From Actinomycetota bacterium (GTDB lineage Bacteria; Actinomycetota; Acidimicrobiia; Acidimicrobiales; Ilumatobacteraceae), in assembly GCA_009703975.1 (NCBI GenBank), contig WLFB01000087.1:1-6191 (forward strand): a stretch of DNA of 6,191 bases. The letters are read 5' to 3'. The position numbers were made by a program, and so were the translations under genes. Shown one piece after another: positions 5,468 through 6,191 of this stretch. How positions within the stretch are numbered: position 1 is the stretch's first letter; every line of letters begins with the position of its first letter. The notes under the pieces are model-generated. The model ran no database searches. It saw only the letters and a list, made by a program, of their open reading frames with translations, and was not told where the DNA came from.

Positions 5468-6191
5468 ATGACACTCGCAAAAATTTCTCCAACTATTGAA
5501 ATTGAGTACGAAACATTTGGTGACCCGAAAAACCCGGCTCTGATTTTGATGGAGGGCCATGGCGCCCAAATGGTCAAATGGGACACCGAATATTGCAAAA
5601 TGTTTGCGGCTAAGAATTTATATGTAATTCGTTTTGATAATCGTGATTGCGGGTTATCAACAAAATTTGACGGCATTGAAGTTGATCTTGGCGCTGTTTT
5701 GAAAGCTGCATTGCTTGAAGAAACTGTGCCGCCGGTGCCATACACGCTTTCTGATATGGCAGGCGATGTTGTCGGCTTGCTTGACTTTTTAAAGATAGAC
5801 AGTGCGCATATTTTTGGTGTTTCTCTTGGCGGAATGATCGCTCAAGTTTTAACAATTGAACATCCAACACGAGTTCGCTCACTAATTTCGGTTATGTCTA
5901 TGTCTGGCGAACCAGAATTTGGCCAGTCAACACCAGAAGCGATCGGAGCATTGTTGTCTGAGAGCCCATCTGATCGCTCGGGTTACATTGAACACTCAAT
6001 TGTGTATCAGGTTTATCACTCAAAAAAATATCGTAGCGATGAGTTTTCAAAAACGTCGGCAGCGCGCGATTTCGACCGGATGTATTATCCACAAGGCTCT
6101 ACTCGACAGCTGGCTGCTGTTTACGCGTCAGGTCGGCGTACCGAGCAACTTCGAGCTATCAAAACTCCAACGCTCGTGATTCATGGAAAGG
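5468..6191 (+). CDS. Alpha/beta hydrolase, RdmC-like (3' end outside window)
   Basis: From ATG 5468 the frame stays open to the window edge, giving 241 residues. AGGA at 5454-5457, overlapping the previous stop codon, is a plausible ribosome site 10 bases upstream. The fold is an alpha/beta hydrolase. The oxyanion-hole region is LILMEGHGAQM (25-35), followed by VIRFDNRDCGLS (53-64) and YTLSDMAGDVVGLLD (92-106). The nucleophile elbow is GVSLGGM (117-123), with Ser119 as nucleophile. Beyond it, SMSGEPE (144-150) and the TPTLVIHGK strand (233-241) follow. The pattern matches hydrolases annotated as RdmC/aclacinomycin methylesterase-like, a label usually transferred without evidence on the substrate. 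The catalytic acid is expected just after the last visible residue, and the His further on, so the triad cannot be confirmed. Most RdmC-like proteins have GLG where this one has GHG. The tight spacing suggests co-transcription with the PH-domain gene. Confidence 0.9.
   Translation, partial: MTLAKISPTIEIEYETFGDPKNPALILMEGHGAQMVKWDTEYCKMFAAKNLYVIRFDNRDCGLSTKFDGIEVDLGAVLKAALLEETVPPVPYTLSDMAGDVVGLLDFLKIDSAHIFGVSLGGMIAQVLTIEHPTRVRSLISVMSMSGEPEFGQSTPEAIGALLSESPSDRSGYIEHSIVYQVYHSKKYRSDEFSKTSAARDFDRMYYPQGSTRQLAAVYASGRRTEQLRAIKTPTLVIHGK

Noticed and set aside
5320..5745. 141-codon open frame on the - strand across the end of the PH-domain gene and the start of the hydrolase
   Set aside because: It is antisense to two clear protein families, is Ser-rich low-complexity in translation, and has no recognisable motif.
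5898..6179. Open frames on both strands within the hydrolase region
   Set aside because: The hydrolase frame continues unbroken through this stretch with family motifs; the others are out-of-frame shadows.
1..6191. CRISPR array, tRNA or rRNA gene, insertion sequence, phage or defence island
   Set aside because: No spaced direct repeats, no structural RNA pattern, no transposase or integrase motifs were seen; all coding space is taken by ordinary chromosomal genes.

Overview
The window reads as ordinary chromosomal DNA from a low-to-mid GC actinobacterium (GC in the mid-forties by eye, from a few lines only). The evidence is a UvrD-type helicase ending in an HRDC domain, as in actinobacterial UvrD2. 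A PIN/NYN nuclease with an S1 domain and a Lys/Arg-rich tail resembles actinobacterial proteins I recognise. A bPH2-SHOCT membrane protein, an RdmC-like hydrolase and one gene start placed as a leaderless transcript also fit. Freshwater or marine planktonic Actinomycetota (Nanopelagicales-like or Acidimicrobiia-like) would suit the composition, but the sequence does not settle the lineage.

Layout. Positions 1-2906 carry four genes on the + strand: the 3' end of a DUF3500 gene (1-258), a NYN-S1 putative ribonuclease (start 309 or 291, to 1331), exodeoxyribonuclease III xthA (1387-2163) and a hotdog-fold PaaI-like thioesterase (2193-2906). Gaps are 29-55 bp. The uvrD2-like helicase runs on the - strand (4808 down to 2907) and meets the thioesterase with zero bases between their stop codons. 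A 44-bp divergent region (4809-4852) separates the helicase start from a + strand pair: a membrane PH-domain/SHOCT protein (4853-5455) and, 12 bp later, an alpha/beta hydrolase (5468 to beyond the window end).

How the genes relate. ExoIII and the UvrD2-like helicase are both DNA-repair enzymes, and the NYN-S1 protein is probably an RNA-processing or decay enzyme. The other genes look like small-molecule or envelope functions with no clear pathway link. There is no mobile element, tRNA, rRNA, CRISPR array or phage gene, and no gene-free stretch longer than 55 bp. The points most worth a second look are the NYN-S1 architecture, the helicase's lack of the cysteine motif usual in UvrD2, the compact divergent promoter with a perfect inverted repeat, and the palindrome made by two abutting stop codons. 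I did not find convincing evidence of a wholly new multi-gene system.
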